Source: Polynucleobacter sp. (lineage in GTDB: Bacteria > Pseudomonadota > Gammaproteobacteria > Burkholderiales > Burkholderiaceae). Taken from it: DNA of 64,000 bases. The notes beneath the pieces were generated by a model. It made no database searches and had not been told where the DNA came from. It saw only the letters and a list, made by a program, of their open reading frames with translations. The stretch spans positions 949,327-1,013,326 of the forward strand of contig NZ_JAUXZY010000004.1 of assembly GCF_030693775.1 (NCBI RefSeq), in the 5' to 3' direction. The translations under genes and the position numbers were made by a program. Positions 8,734 to 18,796 of the stretch are shown here, in pieces. Each line of letters begins with the position of its first letter. Within the stretch, counting starts at the first letter, position 1.

Positions 8734-9467
8734 AGCCACCGCTCCAATGCAGTTTTATCAAAACGCCATGGACTAACGATTGACTCTCGGCTGATGGCAT
8801 CGCGTGCCAGGGATAAAAATTGCGTGCGCGGAATTGGACCTCCCCCCAGTGACCGGAGGTGGTTCGTTTCCTGTTGGCAATCAATCATAGGCACCTCATG
8901 ATCGTAGCACCAAGCGCAAAGCAAGGCTAAAGCGAGCTTCGAGCTATCGGCTCGGCGACTAAACATCGATTCACCAAAGACCATACGCCCAAAACTAACG
9001 CAGTACAGACCGCCCAACAGACGATCGCCTTGCTTGACCGCAATGCTGTGGGCAAAGCCGCTTTCAAATAGCTGGCTGTATGCATCCACAATTTCATGGG
9101 TAATCCAGGTGCCATCCTGGTCCTTGCGTGGACTTAGGGCGCAGGCCCGCATAATCGAACCAAAATCACCATCGACCTCAATATGGCAGGTGGGGTCGTG
9201 ATAAAAATGCCGCATGGTTTTTTGCAATGAGTTGCTCACCTTAAAATTTTTTGGCTCTAGCACCATCCGTGGGTTTGGCGACCACCATAAAACCGGTTGA
9301 TTATCGGAGTACCAGGGAAATAAACCAAGCCGATAGGCTGATTCCAGCTGCCCTGGATAGATGCGTTCACTGACAGCAAAAAGCCCGATTACTTCAGGGT
9401 CTGGATCAGGCATGACTGCTGGATCAGGAAACGCATCATCAGGCCCTAGCCAAGCAATTTGACTCAT
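8730..9467 (-). CDS. aat: Leucyl/phenylalanyl-tRNA-protein transferase
   Basis: Adds Leu or Phe to proteins with N-terminal Lys or Arg, creating destabilising N-termini. 245 residues; typical segments are [46 protein letters not shown] near the N-terminus and [16 protein letters not shown] and [15 protein letters not shown] in the GNAT-like C-terminal domain. It begins 3 bases after the Nudix gene stop and its stop overlaps the bpt start. Aat and Bpt together cover the basic and acidic branches of the bacterial N-degron pathway. Confidence 0.96.
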   Translation of the reverse strand: MSQIAWLGPDDAFPDPAVMPDPDPEVIGLFAVSERIYPGQLESAYRLGLFPWYSDNQPVLWWSPNPRMVLEPKNFKVSNSLQKTMRHFYHDPTCHIEVDGDFGSIMRACALSPRKDQDGTWITHEIVDAYSQLFESGFAHSIAVKQGDRLLGGLYCVSFGRMVFGESMFSRRADSSKLALALLCAWCYDHEVPMIDCQQETNHLRSLGGGPIPRTQFLSLARDAISRESIVSPWRFDKTALERWL

Positions 9468-9470
9468 TGC

Positions 9471-10046
9471 TCAAATGGTTTCAGAGGGCAAAATATCGCG
9501 GGATCGGACAACAATTCCAGTTCCTTGCTCGAGGAGGCCCGCACTGCGATCGGCAAAAAACCACTGCAGGGTTTGTTTGGTAGTCGGAAAAGCCAATTCG
9601 GACCAGGGAATTTCGTGTTCGTAAAAAAGCGCGACCTCAAGGCTTTCCTCGCCCGCTGAAAACTCGGGGGCGGGTAATTTGGCGAGGTAAAACAAATGCA
9701 CCTGCTCAACATGAGGCACATTGATTAAGGAAAACAAAGGGCCGATTTCAACATGGGCTCCAGCCTCTTCCAAGGTTTCTCGGGCAGCCCCATGCGTAGT
9801 GCTTTCACCAATTTCCATAAAGCCAGCAGGCAAAGTCCAAAAGCCATGGCGTGGCTGGATCGCTCTGCGGCAGAGCAATACTTGTTCGCCCCATACTGGA
9901 ATAGTGCCCACCACATTGCGTGGATTGATGTAATGCACGGTAGCGCAACCATTGCATACATGGCGCTCGCGCGTATCGTCTGCCGGAATGCGCAATGTCA
10001 CGGTCGATCCGCATTTTGAGCAGTAGTGCATTGGAAAGGATTTCAT
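9471..10046 (-). CDS. Nudix hydrolase with N-terminal zinc ribbon
   Basis: Hydrolyses a nucleoside diphosphate linked to another group; substrate not determinable here. Zinc ribbon with C9, C12, C31 and C34, followed by a complete Nudix box: G75, E81, R89-E90, E93-E94, G96 (GFMEIGES...ARETLEEAG). The architecture resembles NudC-like and ADP-ribose hydrolase relatives, but the 191 residues are shorter than NudC. Lies 7 bases after pabBC and 3 bases before aat in a tightly packed operon. Confidence 0.87.
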   Translation of the reverse strand: MKSFPMHYCSKCGSTVTLRIPADDTRERHVCNGCATVHYINPRNVVGTIPVWGEQVLLCRRAIQPRHGFWTLPAGFMEIGESTTHGAARETLEEAGAHVEIGPLFSLINVPHVEQVHLFYLAKLPAPEFSAGEESLEVALFYEHEIPWSELAFPTTKQTLQWFFADRSAGLLEQGTGIVVRSRDILPSETI

Positions 10047-10053
10047 CCGTCGA

Positions 10054-11883
10054 TTATCCGACTTTCAGGACGGCGGGTACCGCACCGCGCAGGGCATTGC
10101 AAACTAGGATGCGGTCGGCGTCCGCTAAATCAGCTGCGGTGAGCATCGCTTGACGGGCATTCCACTGCGGGTCATCCAGAAGACTTTGACGCATCAGGCC
10201 GGGAAGTACCCCTGCCGATAGTGGTGACGTTAGCCATTCGTTTGATCCTTTGGGCTGAATAAAAATCGAGCTCCGACCCCCTTCGGTAACAAAGCCTGCC
10301 TCATTCAAAAAGACCGCATCAAAACCGCCTAGTGCCACGGCATTCTTCCATGCCAAGTCATACAGGGTTCGTTGATTGACTTTATGGCCGAGCAGCATAT
10401 TGCTCGATTGCATGATGGCTTGATTTGCATTGGGCAATACCTGGGACGCCCAAAAAACAGTTACTTCATTTGCAATTGGCTCTAATGCATGGGTTACTGC
10501 TCTAACCGAGCTATCGGAGAGTAAGTCGATGCGTAAGCGATGGGGCAGTAGGCTAGGGACTGCGAGGCAGGCTTGCTCGGCCGCCTCAATCACACGCGCC
10601 GCTACAAATGGAATACGTAGGGCAAAGGCTGAATGCTGTAATCGCCGAAGGTGCGCCGCTAATCGGAGCGGCTTTTTTTCTTCAACGCGTATGGTCTCAA
10701 ATAGACCCAGCTCAGTGGGCATCTCGGTAATAAATGCCGATTTAATTTGACACTCTTGCCACTCCAGTTTCGGATCGGAATCAATCGTAATGCCAGCACC
10801 AATACCTAAGGTGAACTTGGTTTGAGGGGTGCCGCTGTTTCCTTGCAGGGTGAGTGTACGTATCGGCACGCTAAATGCAAAATCGCCATTGGGGTCAAGC
10901 CAGCCTAAAGCGCCGCAGTAATAGCCGCGCGCGGCGCCCTCTAACTTCTGAATAATTTCCATACTGCGTTTTTTGGGGGCGCCAGTGACAGAGCCACAGG
11001 GAAAGACGGCATCGAGCAGGGTGCGCAGGTTTAAATCTGGCTTGGCTGTTGCTTCAATCGTCGATGTCATTTGCAGCACATTGCCATGCTGTGCAACGTG
11101 AAATAAATTCGGTACGCTAACGCTGCCGGCTAATGCAACTCTGCTGAGGTCATTGCGTAAGAGATCGACGATCATGATGTTCTCGGCACGATTTTTAGGA
11201 TCGCTTGCCAATTGCTCTGGACTCTCGGTTTGTGCGCTGGCCGTGCCCTTCATCGGCATGGCGCGCAAGCAGTCGCCATTCCGCTCCACAAACAGTTCTG
11301 GTGATTGCGACAAAATGGTCGTGTCGCCTTCTTGAATAAAAGCGCCGAAACGGCCAGGTTGCCGCGCTCTGAGGCGCGCGTATAAAGCGAGCGGGTCACC
11401 GTAGATTTCCCCGTTGATGCGATAGGTGTGATTGATTTGATAGGTATCGCCGCAGCGGATCCATTCCTGAATCCGCTCTACATCCGCCTCGAACTGTGAC
11501 TGGGTAATCGATTCCGTACAGGATGCTACGCCGCTGACACGCGCATCATCTTTTAACTGCGCTAGCTGGATCTCCAGCCAGGCATCCACCTCCGCTTTTG
11601 CGAGTAATTTGGGCGGATGAAATGCCCATGCTTGCATGAGCGGTGTGACTGGAGCACTAGGAGAGGATGAAGCAGGATGGATGGGCAGCCGATGAATGAC
11701 TTGGCCATACTCATACGCGACGAGGCAAACCACATATTGGCCTGCCTTTAAGGCCGACTGGATCGCTTCAAAGCAGTCATCCATTTCAGCCGCAGTAAAT
11801 GCGGCCCAGTGTGCGATGGGTTCTTGGTAAAGGCGGCTGCTAGGATTGGTTGCACCGCTCTCGACATCGTCCAGCAGAATCAT
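10054..11883 (-). CDS. pabBC: Fused aminodeoxychorismate synthase component I and aminodeoxychorismate lyase
   Basis: A 609-residue fusion for p-aminobenzoate synthesis in the folate pathway. Residues about 1-390 are PabB (chorismate-binding family: DTYQINHTYR, LLRNDLSRVA, the PCGSVTGAPKKRSMEIIQ active region). About 395-609 are PabC, a PLP-dependent class IV aminotransferase-fold lyase (GLFETIRVE start, FVTEGGRSSIFI, SAGVLPGLMRQSLL). The glutaminase subunit PabA is not in the window. Head of the tight run pabBC-nudix-aat-bpt-pyrD; the ATG is 24 bases downstream of the ppi gene stop. The fused form is common in betaproteobacteria. Confidence 0.93.
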   Translation of the reverse strand: MILLDDVESGATNPSSRLYQEPIAHWAAFTAAEMDDCFEAIQSALKAGQYVVCLVAYEYGQVIHRLPIHPASSSPSAPVTPLMQAWAFHPPKLLAKAEVDAWLEIQLAQLKDDARVSGVASCTESITQSQFEADVERIQEWIRCGDTYQINHTYRINGEIYGDPLALYARLRARQPGRFGAFIQEGDTTILSQSPELFVERNGDCLRAMPMKGTASAQTESPEQLASDPKNRAENIMIVDLLRNDLSRVALAGSVSVPNLFHVAQHGNVLQMTSTIEATAKPDLNLRTLLDAVFPCGSVTGAPKKRSMEIIQKLEGAARGYYCGALGWLDPNGDFAFSVPIRTLTLQGNSGTPQTKFTLGIGAGITIDSDPKLEWQECQIKSAFITEMPTELGLFETIRVEEKKPLRLAAHLRRLQHSAFALRIPFVAARVIEAAEQACLAVPSLLPHRLRIDLLSDSSVRAVTHALEPIANEVTVFWASQVLPNANQAIMQSSNMLLGHKVNQRTLYDLAWKNAVALGGFDAVFLNEAGFVTEGGRSSIFIQPKGSNEWLTSPLSAGVLPGLMRQSLLDDPQWNARQAMLTAADLADADRILVCNALRGAVPAVLKVG

Positions 11884-11907
11884 CGCAAAACCCGGCTGCG
11901 TCTTAGA

Positions 11908-12504
11908 TTACTTTAAGACGGTTGCCGACTCGATTACAACTGCGGTGGTAGGTACATCCGCCATCCGTCCAAATTTAGACGCTGGCGCAACCTTGGTTGG
12001 GATCTTGCGAATGCGGTCAATGGTTTGGGTGCCAGAGATCACTTTACCGAAGACGGTGTAGCCGTTGCCCATGGCATTCGGAAAATCGAGGCCTTGATTG
12101 TCACGCACATTGATAAAGAATTGCGCTGTCGCTGAATCCGGATCCGATGTTCTAGCCATGGCAATCGTATAGATTTGATTCTTGAGTCCATTTTGCGCTT
12201 CGGAGACCACGGGTGGATTGGTTGGCTTTTGATTCAAATCAGGTGTGAAGCCACCACCTTGAATCATGAAACCATCGATCACGCGATGAAAGATCGTGCC
12301 GTTGTAAAAGCCGCTTTGAACATACTTCAGGAAGTTATCCACTGTCTTGGGCGCCTTCGCCGAATCCAGATCCACAACAAAACTACCTTGATTGGTTTTG
12401 AACTCGACGCGTGGCTCTGCCTGGGCTATGCTATTGGCAAATAAAAAGACGCCAGCAACGGCAGTGATCACTGCACGGGAAAAGCGAAAAGATGAGGTAC
12501 GCAT
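11908..12504 (-). CDS. ppiA: Periplasmic cyclophilin-type peptidyl-prolyl cis-trans isomerase
   Basis: Catalyses proline isomerisation during periplasmic protein folding. 198 residues: Sec signal peptide (MRTSSF...SIAQA, about 1-26) then a single cyclophilin domain with FHRVIDGFMIQGG and FFINVRDN. The start used is the ATG with AGGA seven bases upstream; a longer reading to 12546 lacks a ribosome site and would bury the signal peptide. Confidence 0.93.
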   Translation of the reverse strand: MRTSSFRFSRAVITAVAGVFLFANSIAQAEPRVEFKTNQGSFVVDLDSAKAPKTVDNFLKYVQSGFYNGTIFHRVIDGFMIQGGGFTPDLNQKPTNPPVVSEAQNGLKNQIYTIAMARTSDPDSATAQFFINVRDNQGLDFPNAMGNGYTVFGKVISGTQTIDRIRKIPTKVAPASKFGRMADVPTTAVVIESATVLK

Positions 12505-12566
12505 AGTTGTTCCTAAGTGGTAAATGAATGGCAAATCGAGGTCCACTCCATTGTATTGCGTGACGC

Positions 12567-13193
12567 TTATGCTGGTGTGGGTGGCAGTCCGTTGGGTACA
12601 GATGCAGCGGCCCGATAGGATACTTGATCAAACATCTGCGGTTGATTGAGGTAGTCAATGACCCAATCAATCGCATCGACACCCCAAAAAATCCGATCTC
12701 CAAGCGCTAGGGTAGGCACGCCAAAGGCACCGCGATCGAGGGCTTCTTGGGTGTTGGCAATTAAGTCTGCTTTGGTTTGGGCGCTTTCGGGGCGGGGTGT
12801 GGTGGGATCTAAATGCAGGTGTGCACAAAAATCAGACCAGTGCAGATTGGGATCCTTGCCTAGCACCCAAACAAACTCAAATGCACGCTCTATCATGGCC
12901 CAGTCTGCCCGTTCCTGAACCAAAAGGCGCTGCGCTGCAACGGTAATAAAGGGATGGTGCTCTGGAAACCGAAAGGGAATGCCTAACTTTGCTGCTTGCC
13001 ATACGCACGTTTGATACGTGTACGCGCGCTTTGCGGGGATTTCACCGGGACCTTGATTATGTGCGCCGCGCAACAGGCCGCCAAGTAATACCGGTACCGG
13101 CTCGATTTGCAAACGCGGCTCAAGGCGATGGCGCAATTTCACATAAAAGTACGCAAACGGAGAAATGATATCGAAGTAAAAACGTGCCTTCAT
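12567..13193 (-). CDS. DsbA-family 2-hydroxychromene-2-carboxylate isomerase-like protein
   Basis: Glutathione-dependent isomerase of the kappa-GST/NahD group with a thioredoxin fold. 208 residues, N-terminus ARFYFDIISPFAYFY where the Ser-Pro pair replaces the CxxC of DsbA, and C-terminal FGVPTLALGDRIFWGVD typical of the family. There is no aromatic degradation operon nearby, so the substrate is unknown. Its ATG overlaps the rarA stop as ATGA, which implies co-translation with rarA. Confidence 0.85.
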   Translation of the reverse strand: MKARFYFDIISPFAYFYVKLRHRLEPRLQIEPVPVLLGGLLRGAHNQGPGEIPAKRAYTYQTCVWQAAKLGIPFRFPEHHPFITVAAQRLLVQERADWAMIERAFEFVWVLGKDPNLHWSDFCAHLHLDPTTPRPESAQTKADLIANTQEALDRGAFGVPTLALGDRIFWGVDAIDWVIDYLNQPQMFDQVSYRAAASVPNGLPPTPA

Positions 13194-14500
13194 TTTTTTT
13201 CTGCTTCGTCGAGTGAGCGTAAAAAAGCCATGCGTTCTGCAATCTGCGTTTCAAGACCGCGCTCTACGGGTTGGTACCAATGGGGCTCAGCCATGCCTTC
13301 GGGTAAGTAGCTCTCGCCCGCAGCATAGCCATAAGGCTCATCGTGCGCATACCGATACGCCTTGCCATGCCCGAGTTCCTGCATTAATTTAGTTGGCGCA
13401 TTGCGTAAGTGATTAGGAACGCCCCGACTTTGATCGGCGGCGGCAAAAGCGCGCGCCTTGTTATAGGCGACATAACTGGCATTGCTTTTGGCTGCAACGG
13501 CTAAATAGACTGCCGCTTGACCCAGCGCTAGCTCACCTTCGGGTGAGCCGAGCCGTTCATAGGTTTCTGCCGCATCGTTTGCCAGTTGAATTGCCCTCGG
13601 GTCGGCTAAACCAATGTCTTCCCATGCCATGCGAATGATGCGACGCGCAAGGTAACGCGGATCTGCGCCGCCATCGAGCATGCGGCAAAGCCAATACAAG
13701 GCAGCATCTGGATTAGAACCCCGCACTGATTTGTGCAGCGCCGATATTTGGTCATAAAACTGATCTCCGCCTTTATCAAACCGACGACCATTGCTCGTTA
13801 ATGCATTTTCAATAAAGGCTTGATCCACAACTGCCGTAGTAGATCCCGGAATCGAAATAGCATTGCGGATTTGTTCCAGTACATTGAGCAAGCGACGCGC
13901 ATCGCCATCGGCATTGGCGATAATGGAATCGATCGCGGCGGAATCAAATTCCACGTTCGGCATGGCATAGGCCCTAGCGCGCTGAATTAATACACCAAGC
14001 TCTTCTGCACTTAAGGATTTAAGAACATAGACTTGAGCACGAGACAGTAAGGCAGAATTTACCTCAAAGGAGGGATTTTCCGTCGTGGCGCCGATAAACG
14101 TAAACAGGCCGGACTCGACGTGTGGCAGCAGTGCATCTTGCTGGCTTTTATTAAAGCGATGAATTTCATCCACAAACAGGATGGTTTGTTTGCCATATTG
14201 ATTATTGTTTTGCTGGGCTTGCTCAATGGCTTCCCGAATTTCTTTCACGCCAGCAAGGACGGCTGAGATGGCAATAAATTCACGATCAAAGGCCTTGGCA
14301 GAAAGACGCGCTAAGGTTGTTTTGCCAACACCCGGAGGCCCCCACAAAATCATTGAATGGGGTTTGCCCGACGCAAAGGCCAGTTGCAAGGGCTTACCTG
14401 GTGCCAATAAATGCGACTGACCAATCACTTCGGCAATGGAGCTTGGGCGTAAGGCTTCCGCCAGCGGTGGTGGCGGTTTCGTATCAAACAGATTGCTCAT
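13190..14500 (-). CDS. rarA: Replication-associated recombination AAA+ ATPase RarA/MgsA
   Basis: Clamp-loader-like ATPase acting at stalled replication forks. 436 residues: AAA+ domain with Walker A GPPGVGKT (54-61), Walker B ending DEIHRFNK, a sensor region [12 protein letters not shown], and C-terminal oligomerisation domain ([47 protein letters not shown]). Length and motifs match E. coli RarA. Preceded by DUF3429 after 28 bases, followed by an ATGA overlap with the DsbA-like gene. Confidence 0.95.
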   Translation of the reverse strand: MSNLFDTKPPPPLAEALRPSSIAEVIGQSHLLAPGKPLQLAFASGKPHSMILWGPPGVGKTTLARLSAKAFDREFIAISAVLAGVKEIREAIEQAQQNNNQYGKQTILFVDEIHRFNKSQQDALLPHVESGLFTFIGATTENPSFEVNSALLSRAQVYVLKSLSAEELGVLIQRARAYAMPNVEFDSAAIDSIIANADGDARRLLNVLEQIRNAISIPGSTTAVVDQAFIENALTSNGRRFDKGGDQFYDQISALHKSVRGSNPDAALYWLCRMLDGGADPRYLARRIIRMAWEDIGLADPRAIQLANDAAETYERLGSPEGELALGQAAVYLAVAAKSNASYVAYNKARAFAAADQSRGVPNHLRNAPTKLMQELGHGKAYRYAHDEPYGYAAGESYLPEGMAEPHWYQPVERGLETQIAERMAFLRSLDEAEKK

Positions 14501-14528
14501 GGCAAGTTGATCCAGACTTGATCGACTC

Positions 14529-15050
14529 TCACGTCATTGTCACCAGCATGACCAGCGCGGCCCATGTCAGGCAGAGTGTGGCGATCACAGTCAAACGTGT
14601 ACGCATCACCAGGAATTCATCGAGTGCGGCTTTGCTACTGAAGTAATACTGGTATGTGTTTTGATCAATGCCACGCTGAACTAAGAGCATGGCAGCCAAC
14701 ATTAGCAAACCCACTGGAATATAAACATGCAATGCGAGCCAAGCCACTAGGGAGGGAATAACCCCCCAGATCCAGGCGTTGCGCTCAAACCAGCGCGATC
14801 CGCCGACATCGCCAGCGCTCGCTAAATGCGCGCTATCGGCAGCATTACCTAGATGCCGAAAGTTGGCGCCCCAATGGATGGCGCCCAAAAAAGAGCAGAT
14901 GACAGCGCCGTAAGCGGCCAGGGATTCAGCACTAACAAAATCAAAGGGCGTGGGCGCCACTTGAACCAAGATGGCGCAAATAATAAATGGAATTAAACCG
15001 CCGTATCCCAAAATACGAACAATCGGCGGTAGGGTGCTCATGGTTGCCAT
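14529..15050 (-). CDS. DUF3429 membrane protein
   Basis: Unknown function. 173 residues with five or so hydrophobic segments (about 13-30, 43-62, 93-108, 110-126, 151-172) and the DUF3429 signature around AVICSFLGAIHWG. Sits 3 bases after the 3-hydroxyacyl-CoA dehydrogenase gene, so it is co-transcribed with it. Could be inner-membrane; no motif suggests an activity. Confidence 0.82.
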   Translation of the reverse strand: MATMSTLPPIVRILGYGGLIPFIICAILVQVAPTPFDFVSAESLAAYGAVICSFLGAIHWGANFRHLGNAADSAHLASAGDVGGSRWFERNAWIWGVIPSLVAWLALHVYIPVGLLMLAAMLLVQRGIDQNTYQYYFSSKAALDEFLVMRTRLTVIATLCLTWAALVMLVTMT

Positions 15051-15053
15051 TAT

Positions 15054-15908
15054 TTAGGTGTCGTAGTGGTACACGCCACGGCCTGTTTTACGGCCCAAAT
15101 ACCCAGCTGCCACCATTTCACGTAGCAAAGGGCAGGGGCGATACTTGGAGTCATTAAAGTTATTAAAATAGACCTCCATGATTGCAAGGCAGGTATCGAG
15201 GCCAATTAAATCAGCGAGTGCGAGGGGGCCGATCGGTTGATTACAGCCGAGCTTCATGCCGGCATCAATGTCTTCTGCGCTCGCAAGTCCTTCGGCTAAA
15301 ACAAAGAAGGCTTCGTTAATCATCGGCAGCAAAATGCGATTCACCACAAAGCCAGGACTGTTTTTTACGGTGATCGGCTCTTTACCAATTGCTTTGGCCA
15401 TCGCAATAATGGCCTCATGGGTCTGATCACTGGTCTGCAGGCCACGTATCACTTCGACTAAGGCCATGAGCGGTGGCGGATTAAAAAAGTGCATTCCAAT
15501 GAAGCGCTCTGGCGATGAGTTTAAAGCCGCCAATTGGGTTATCGATAGTGAGGACGTGTTGGTCGCAATAATCGTTTCTTTGCCGACCGTCTCATCGATC
15601 AGCTTCAATATCTTTTCTTTGATCGCTTGATTCTCTGTTGCCGCTTCAATCACGAGCGATAAGCCTTTTAAATCAGCATACGTCGTGCTGCCTTTAATGC
15701 GCTTCAATGCAAGATCTTTCTGCGCCTCCGTTAGTGTTTCTTTTTTAATCAGGCGATCGAGGCTGCGCTGAATGTTAGCGATGCCGCGATCAATGGCGGC
15801 TTCATTGATATCAATCATGACCACGTCTAACCCTGCGACGGCACAGACTTGAGCAATGCCATTGCCCATGGTTCCAGCGCCAATGATGCCAACCGATTTA
15901 ATTTTCAT
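15054..15908 (-). CDS. hbd: 3-hydroxybutyryl-CoA dehydrogenase
   Basis: NAD(P)-dependent oxidation of 3-hydroxyacyl-CoA, or the reverse, in short-chain fatty acid or PHB-linked metabolism. 284 residues: Rossmann domain with GAGTMGNGIAQ (10-20), then the HCDH C-terminal domain with the catalytic segment GMHFFNPPPLMALVEVI and NSPGFVVNRILLPMINEAF. Single-domain length like Hbd/PaaH rather than the FadB fusion. Start after a GGAAG site. Physiological direction cannot be read. Confidence 0.92.
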   Translation of the reverse strand: MKIKSVGIIGAGTMGNGIAQVCAVAGLDVVMIDINEAAIDRGIANIQRSLDRLIKKETLTEAQKDLALKRIKGSTTYADLKGLSLVIEAATENQAIKEKILKLIDETVGKETIIATNTSSLSITQLAALNSSPERFIGMHFFNPPPLMALVEVIRGLQTSDQTHEAIIAMAKAIGKEPITVKNSPGFVVNRILLPMINEAFFVLAEGLASAEDIDAGMKLGCNQPIGPLALADLIGLDTCLAIMEVYFNNFNDSKYRPCPLLREMVAAGYLGRKTGRGVYHYDT

Positions 15909-15954
15909 GCTGCTTCCTTCGTGGTGTCATGCTGATTCAATTTAATCCTCTTGC

Positions 15955-16659
15955 TTAGCGCTTTTTATACTGCGAGGCGCCAAACAACAATTCATTTGCC
16001 CTTGCATCAAAGGTGGGTTTACGTAAATCCGTCAACACCTGCATGCCGCGTTTGACCGCAGGGCGCTGACCGATCGACTCAAACCAGCGTTTGAAGTGTG
16101 GAAATTCAGTGATATCGATTCCTTGTTTTTCCCAGCGATTGGTCCACGGAAAAATAGCGATATCGGCAATGGTGTATTGATTGCCTGCGACATAGCGATT
16201 GGTAGCTAGCTGCCGATCTAAAACCCCATACAAGCGCTTGGCTTCATTGGTATAGCGCTCAATCGCATAATCAATTTTCTGTGGAGCGTACAAGCGAAAG
16301 TGGTGATTCTGGCCGAGCATCGGTCCAAAGCCACCCATCTGAAACATCAGCCATTGCAAGACCTCATATTTTGCCCGTGTGTTGCTTGGCAAAAAGCGCC
16401 CCGTCTTTGCTGCAAGGTATAAAAGAATGGCGCCCGATTCAAAAAGATGAATGGGTTTTCCATCGGGGCCATTGGGATCGGTAATGGCTGGGATTTTATT
16501 ATTGGGGCTAATTTTTAAAAAAGCCGGTGTAAATTGGTCACCCTTACCAATGTCAATCGGAATGGCGCGCCAATCGCGGCCAAGCTGGTAGCCACATTCT
16601 TCGAGCATGATGTGAACCTTGTGCCCATTGGGGGTTGCCCAACTGTAGACATCGATCAT
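15955..16659 (-). CDS. Glutathione S-transferase family, YfcG-like disulfide oxidoreductase
   Basis: Thioredoxin-fold N-terminal domain beginning MIDVYSWATPNGHKVHIMLEE, the PNGHK pattern of the YfcG/YghU group that reduces disulfides with glutathione, followed by the all-helical GST C-terminal domain (NQYTIADIAIFPW). The start is uncertain: an in-frame ATG at 16719 would add 20 polar residues (MKSNQKMANRMKKDKNSNQG) and neither start has a strong ribosome site. I chose the start that matches family N-termini. 46 bases upstream of hbd. Confidence 0.85.
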   Translation of the reverse strand: MIDVYSWATPNGHKVHIMLEECGYQLGRDWRAIPIDIGKGDQFTPAFLKISPNNKIPAITDPNGPDGKPIHLFESGAILLYLAAKTGRFLPSNTRAKYEVLQWLMFQMGGFGPMLGQNHHFRLYAPQKIDYAIERYTNEAKRLYGVLDRQLATNRYVAGNQYTIADIAIFPWTNRWEKQGIDITEFPHFKRWFESIGQRPAVKRGMQVLTDLRKPTFDARANELLFGASQYKKR

Positions 16660-16735
16660 GCCTTGATTTGAATTCTTATCTTTCTTCATTCTGTTCGCCA
16701 TCTTTTGGTTTGATTTCATTTGTTTTGCATCAACA

Positions 16736-17947
16736 CTACACTGTGCGCAGTCGTGACAGTGCGGTTTCTAAGGTTTTCTCTTCTTTAGCAAAGCAAAACC
16801 GAATCACCTTGGAATCAGTTCCTGAGCCATAGAATGCGGAAACCGGAATCGCTGCGACCCCGATTTCGCAGGTTAACCAGCGACAGAACTCCGCTTCACT
16901 CAGGTTGCTTTGCGGGATTCCGAGTGCGGAGTAATCGACGCACTGAAAATAACTTCCGGGCGCAGGCAGTAATTTAAATCGGGTTTCAGCTAAACCGGCC
17001 CTAAAGAAGTCGCGTTTGCGTTGATAAAACGCCGATAGCCCTAAATAGTGCGCTGGATCAGATAAGTAATGCGCGATTCCCACTTGCATCGGTGCGTTGA
17101 CTGAAAACACATTGAACTGATGCACTTTCCGGAACTCTGCGCTGAGAGAGGCTGGAGCTGCAACGTAGCCGATTTTCCAGCCCGTGACATGAAAAGTTTT
17201 TCCGAAGCTCGACACCACAAAGCTGCGCGCTGCTAAAGCCGGGTGGCTGGATGCACTGTGCTGCTGTTGTCCATCAAAGACCATGTGCTCGTAGACTTCA
17301 TCGCTACACACCAATACATTTGTGTCGCTCAGTAAATCAGCTAGGCGATCCAGATCAGATCGTTGCCACACCATGCCAGTCGGATTGTGGGGTGAGTTAA
17401 TCAGTAAGAGTCGTGTTTTGGGGGTAATTGCTTTTGCTAGGGAGTTCCATGGAATGGCATACGCCTCAACCAGGCCATCGGAATTGCGTTGCACATCCAG
17501 GCTCACGCTAATTGCTTTGCCACCCGCCATGGTAATTGCTGGCAGATAACAATCAAATGCAGGCTCAATCACGATGACCTCATCACCCGGACTAACGCAG
17601 GACAAAATTACTGTGAAGATCGCTTGCGTTGCGCCAGCAGTAATGGTGATCTCCGTAGCGGGATCGTAGGACTTGCCGTAAAGCTGATCGATTTTGTTGG
17701 CAATGGTTTTGCGCAGTTCAAGCACCCCTGGCATAGGAGGATATTGGTTATGGCCCGAGACCATTGCTTGGTTAACGGCATTGATTAAAGCCGGATCGCA
17801 TTGAAAGTCTGGAAAACCTTGCCCCAGGTTGATGGCCTGGTATTCGGCGGCCAGAGTGGACATGACCGTAAAGATAGTGGTGCCAACCGCGGGTAAGCGC
17901 GATGGAAATAACGGGGTAAGGGGGGCAGCGGGGTGCAAATGAGCCAT
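16736..17947 (-). CDS. PLP-dependent methionine aminotransferase (YbdL type)
   Basis: Class I/II aminotransferase, 403 residues, resembling YbdL, which transaminates methionine and other large amino acids with 2-oxo acids. Seen: NLGQGFPDF near 40, substrate loop GHNQYPPMPG, NSPHNPTG (184-191) and the PLP-lysine motif SSFGKTFHVTGWKIGY with K250. Could function in the methionine salvage cycle, but no other salvage gene is nearby. Divergent from yaaA, with 68 bases between for both promoters. Confidence 0.9.
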   Translation of the reverse strand: MAHLHPAAPLTPLFPSRLPAVGTTIFTVMSTLAAEYQAINLGQGFPDFQCDPALINAVNQAMVSGHNQYPPMPGVLELRKTIANKIDQLYGKSYDPATEITITAGATQAIFTVILSCVSPGDEVIVIEPAFDCYLPAITMAGGKAISVSLDVQRNSDGLVEAYAIPWNSLAKAITPKTRLLLINSPHNPTGMVWQRSDLDRLADLLSDTNVLVCSDEVYEHMVFDGQQQHSASSHPALAARSFVVSSFGKTFHVTGWKIGYVAAPASLSAEFRKVHQFNVFSVNAPMQVGIAHYLSDPAHYLGLSAFYQRKRDFFRAGLAETRFKLLPAPGSYFQCVDYSALGIPQSNLSEAEFCRWLTCEIGVAAIPVSAFYGSGTDSKVIRFCFAKEEKTLETALSRLRTV

Positions 17948-18015
17948 TGGGGCGCTTTATCTCGTGCTGCAGCTTCTGTCGCTAGAATAAGGGGAATCCA
18001 TTTCTAAATTGTGCC

Positions 18016-18795
18016 ATGTTGATCGTTCTCTCACCCGCTAAATCCTTGGATTACGAGACCCCAGTCCGGGTTAAAAAATCCACCTTGCCCGATTTTGTTG
18101 CTGATTCAGCCAAGCTGATTGCAGACCTGAAGACCCTATCGCCGCAGGCAGTGGCCAAGCTCATGAGCCTTTCAGACCCTTTGGCCGCCTTAAACGCAGG
18201 GCGTTTTCAGGATTGGTCGACTAAATTCACAGAGAAAAACAGTAAACAGGCGATTTTTGCCTTCAATGGCGATGTCTATGAGGGCTTTGACGCCGCCAGC
18301 TTAAATAGCAAGGCCATTGATTTTGCCCAAGATCATGTGCGGATTTTGTCGGGGCTCTATGGTTTGCTGCGGCCCCTGGACTTGATGCAACCTTACCGTT
18401 TAGAGATGGGTACGGCGTTTAAAAATGCCAGAGGAAAAGACTTGTATGCATTTTGGGGTGATCGGATTACGAATGCAGTCAAGAAGCAATTGGCCTCGCA
18501 AAAAAAGAACCCGTTCTTGTTAAACCTGGCGTCCGAAGAGTATTTCAAAGTACTGCAGCCCAAGGACTTGGGTTTTCCAGTGATCGCTCCGGTATTCCAG
18601 GATGCGAAAGATGGCAAGTACAAAATCATTTCGTTTTATGCCAAGCGTGCACGTGGCTTAATGGCTCGATTTGCGGTTGAACATCGCATTACCGATCCAG
18701 CCGATTTGCGTGATTTTAATTTAGAAGGCTATCGTTATAGCGCAGCCGAATCCAAACCAGATCGACCGGTATTCCGCCGCGCGGAGAAAAAATAA
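18016..18795 (+). CDS. yaaA: Peroxide stress protein YaaA (DUF328/UPF0246)
   Basis: Family that lowers intracellular free iron and oxidative DNA damage after H2O2 exposure; biochemical activity involves DNA binding in E. coli. 259 residues, the family's standard length, with the N-terminal [14 protein letters not shown], the YRLEMG and NLASEEYFK motifs, and [17 protein letters not shown]. The next gene starts one base after its stop, so the two are translated from one message. Confidence 0.94.
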   Translation: MLIVLSPAKSLDYETPVRVKKSTLPDFVADSAKLIADLKTLSPQAVAKLMSLSDPLAALNAGRFQDWSTKFTEKNSKQAIFAFNGDVYEGFDAASLNSKAIDFAQDHVRILSGLYGLLRPLDLMQPYRLEMGTAFKNARGKDLYAFWGDRITNAVKKQLASQKKNPFLLNLASEEYFKVLQPKDLGFPVIAPVFQDAKDGKYKIISFYAKRARGLMARFAVEHRITDPADLRDFNLEGYRYSAAESKPDRPVFRRAEKK

Positions 18796-18796
18796 T

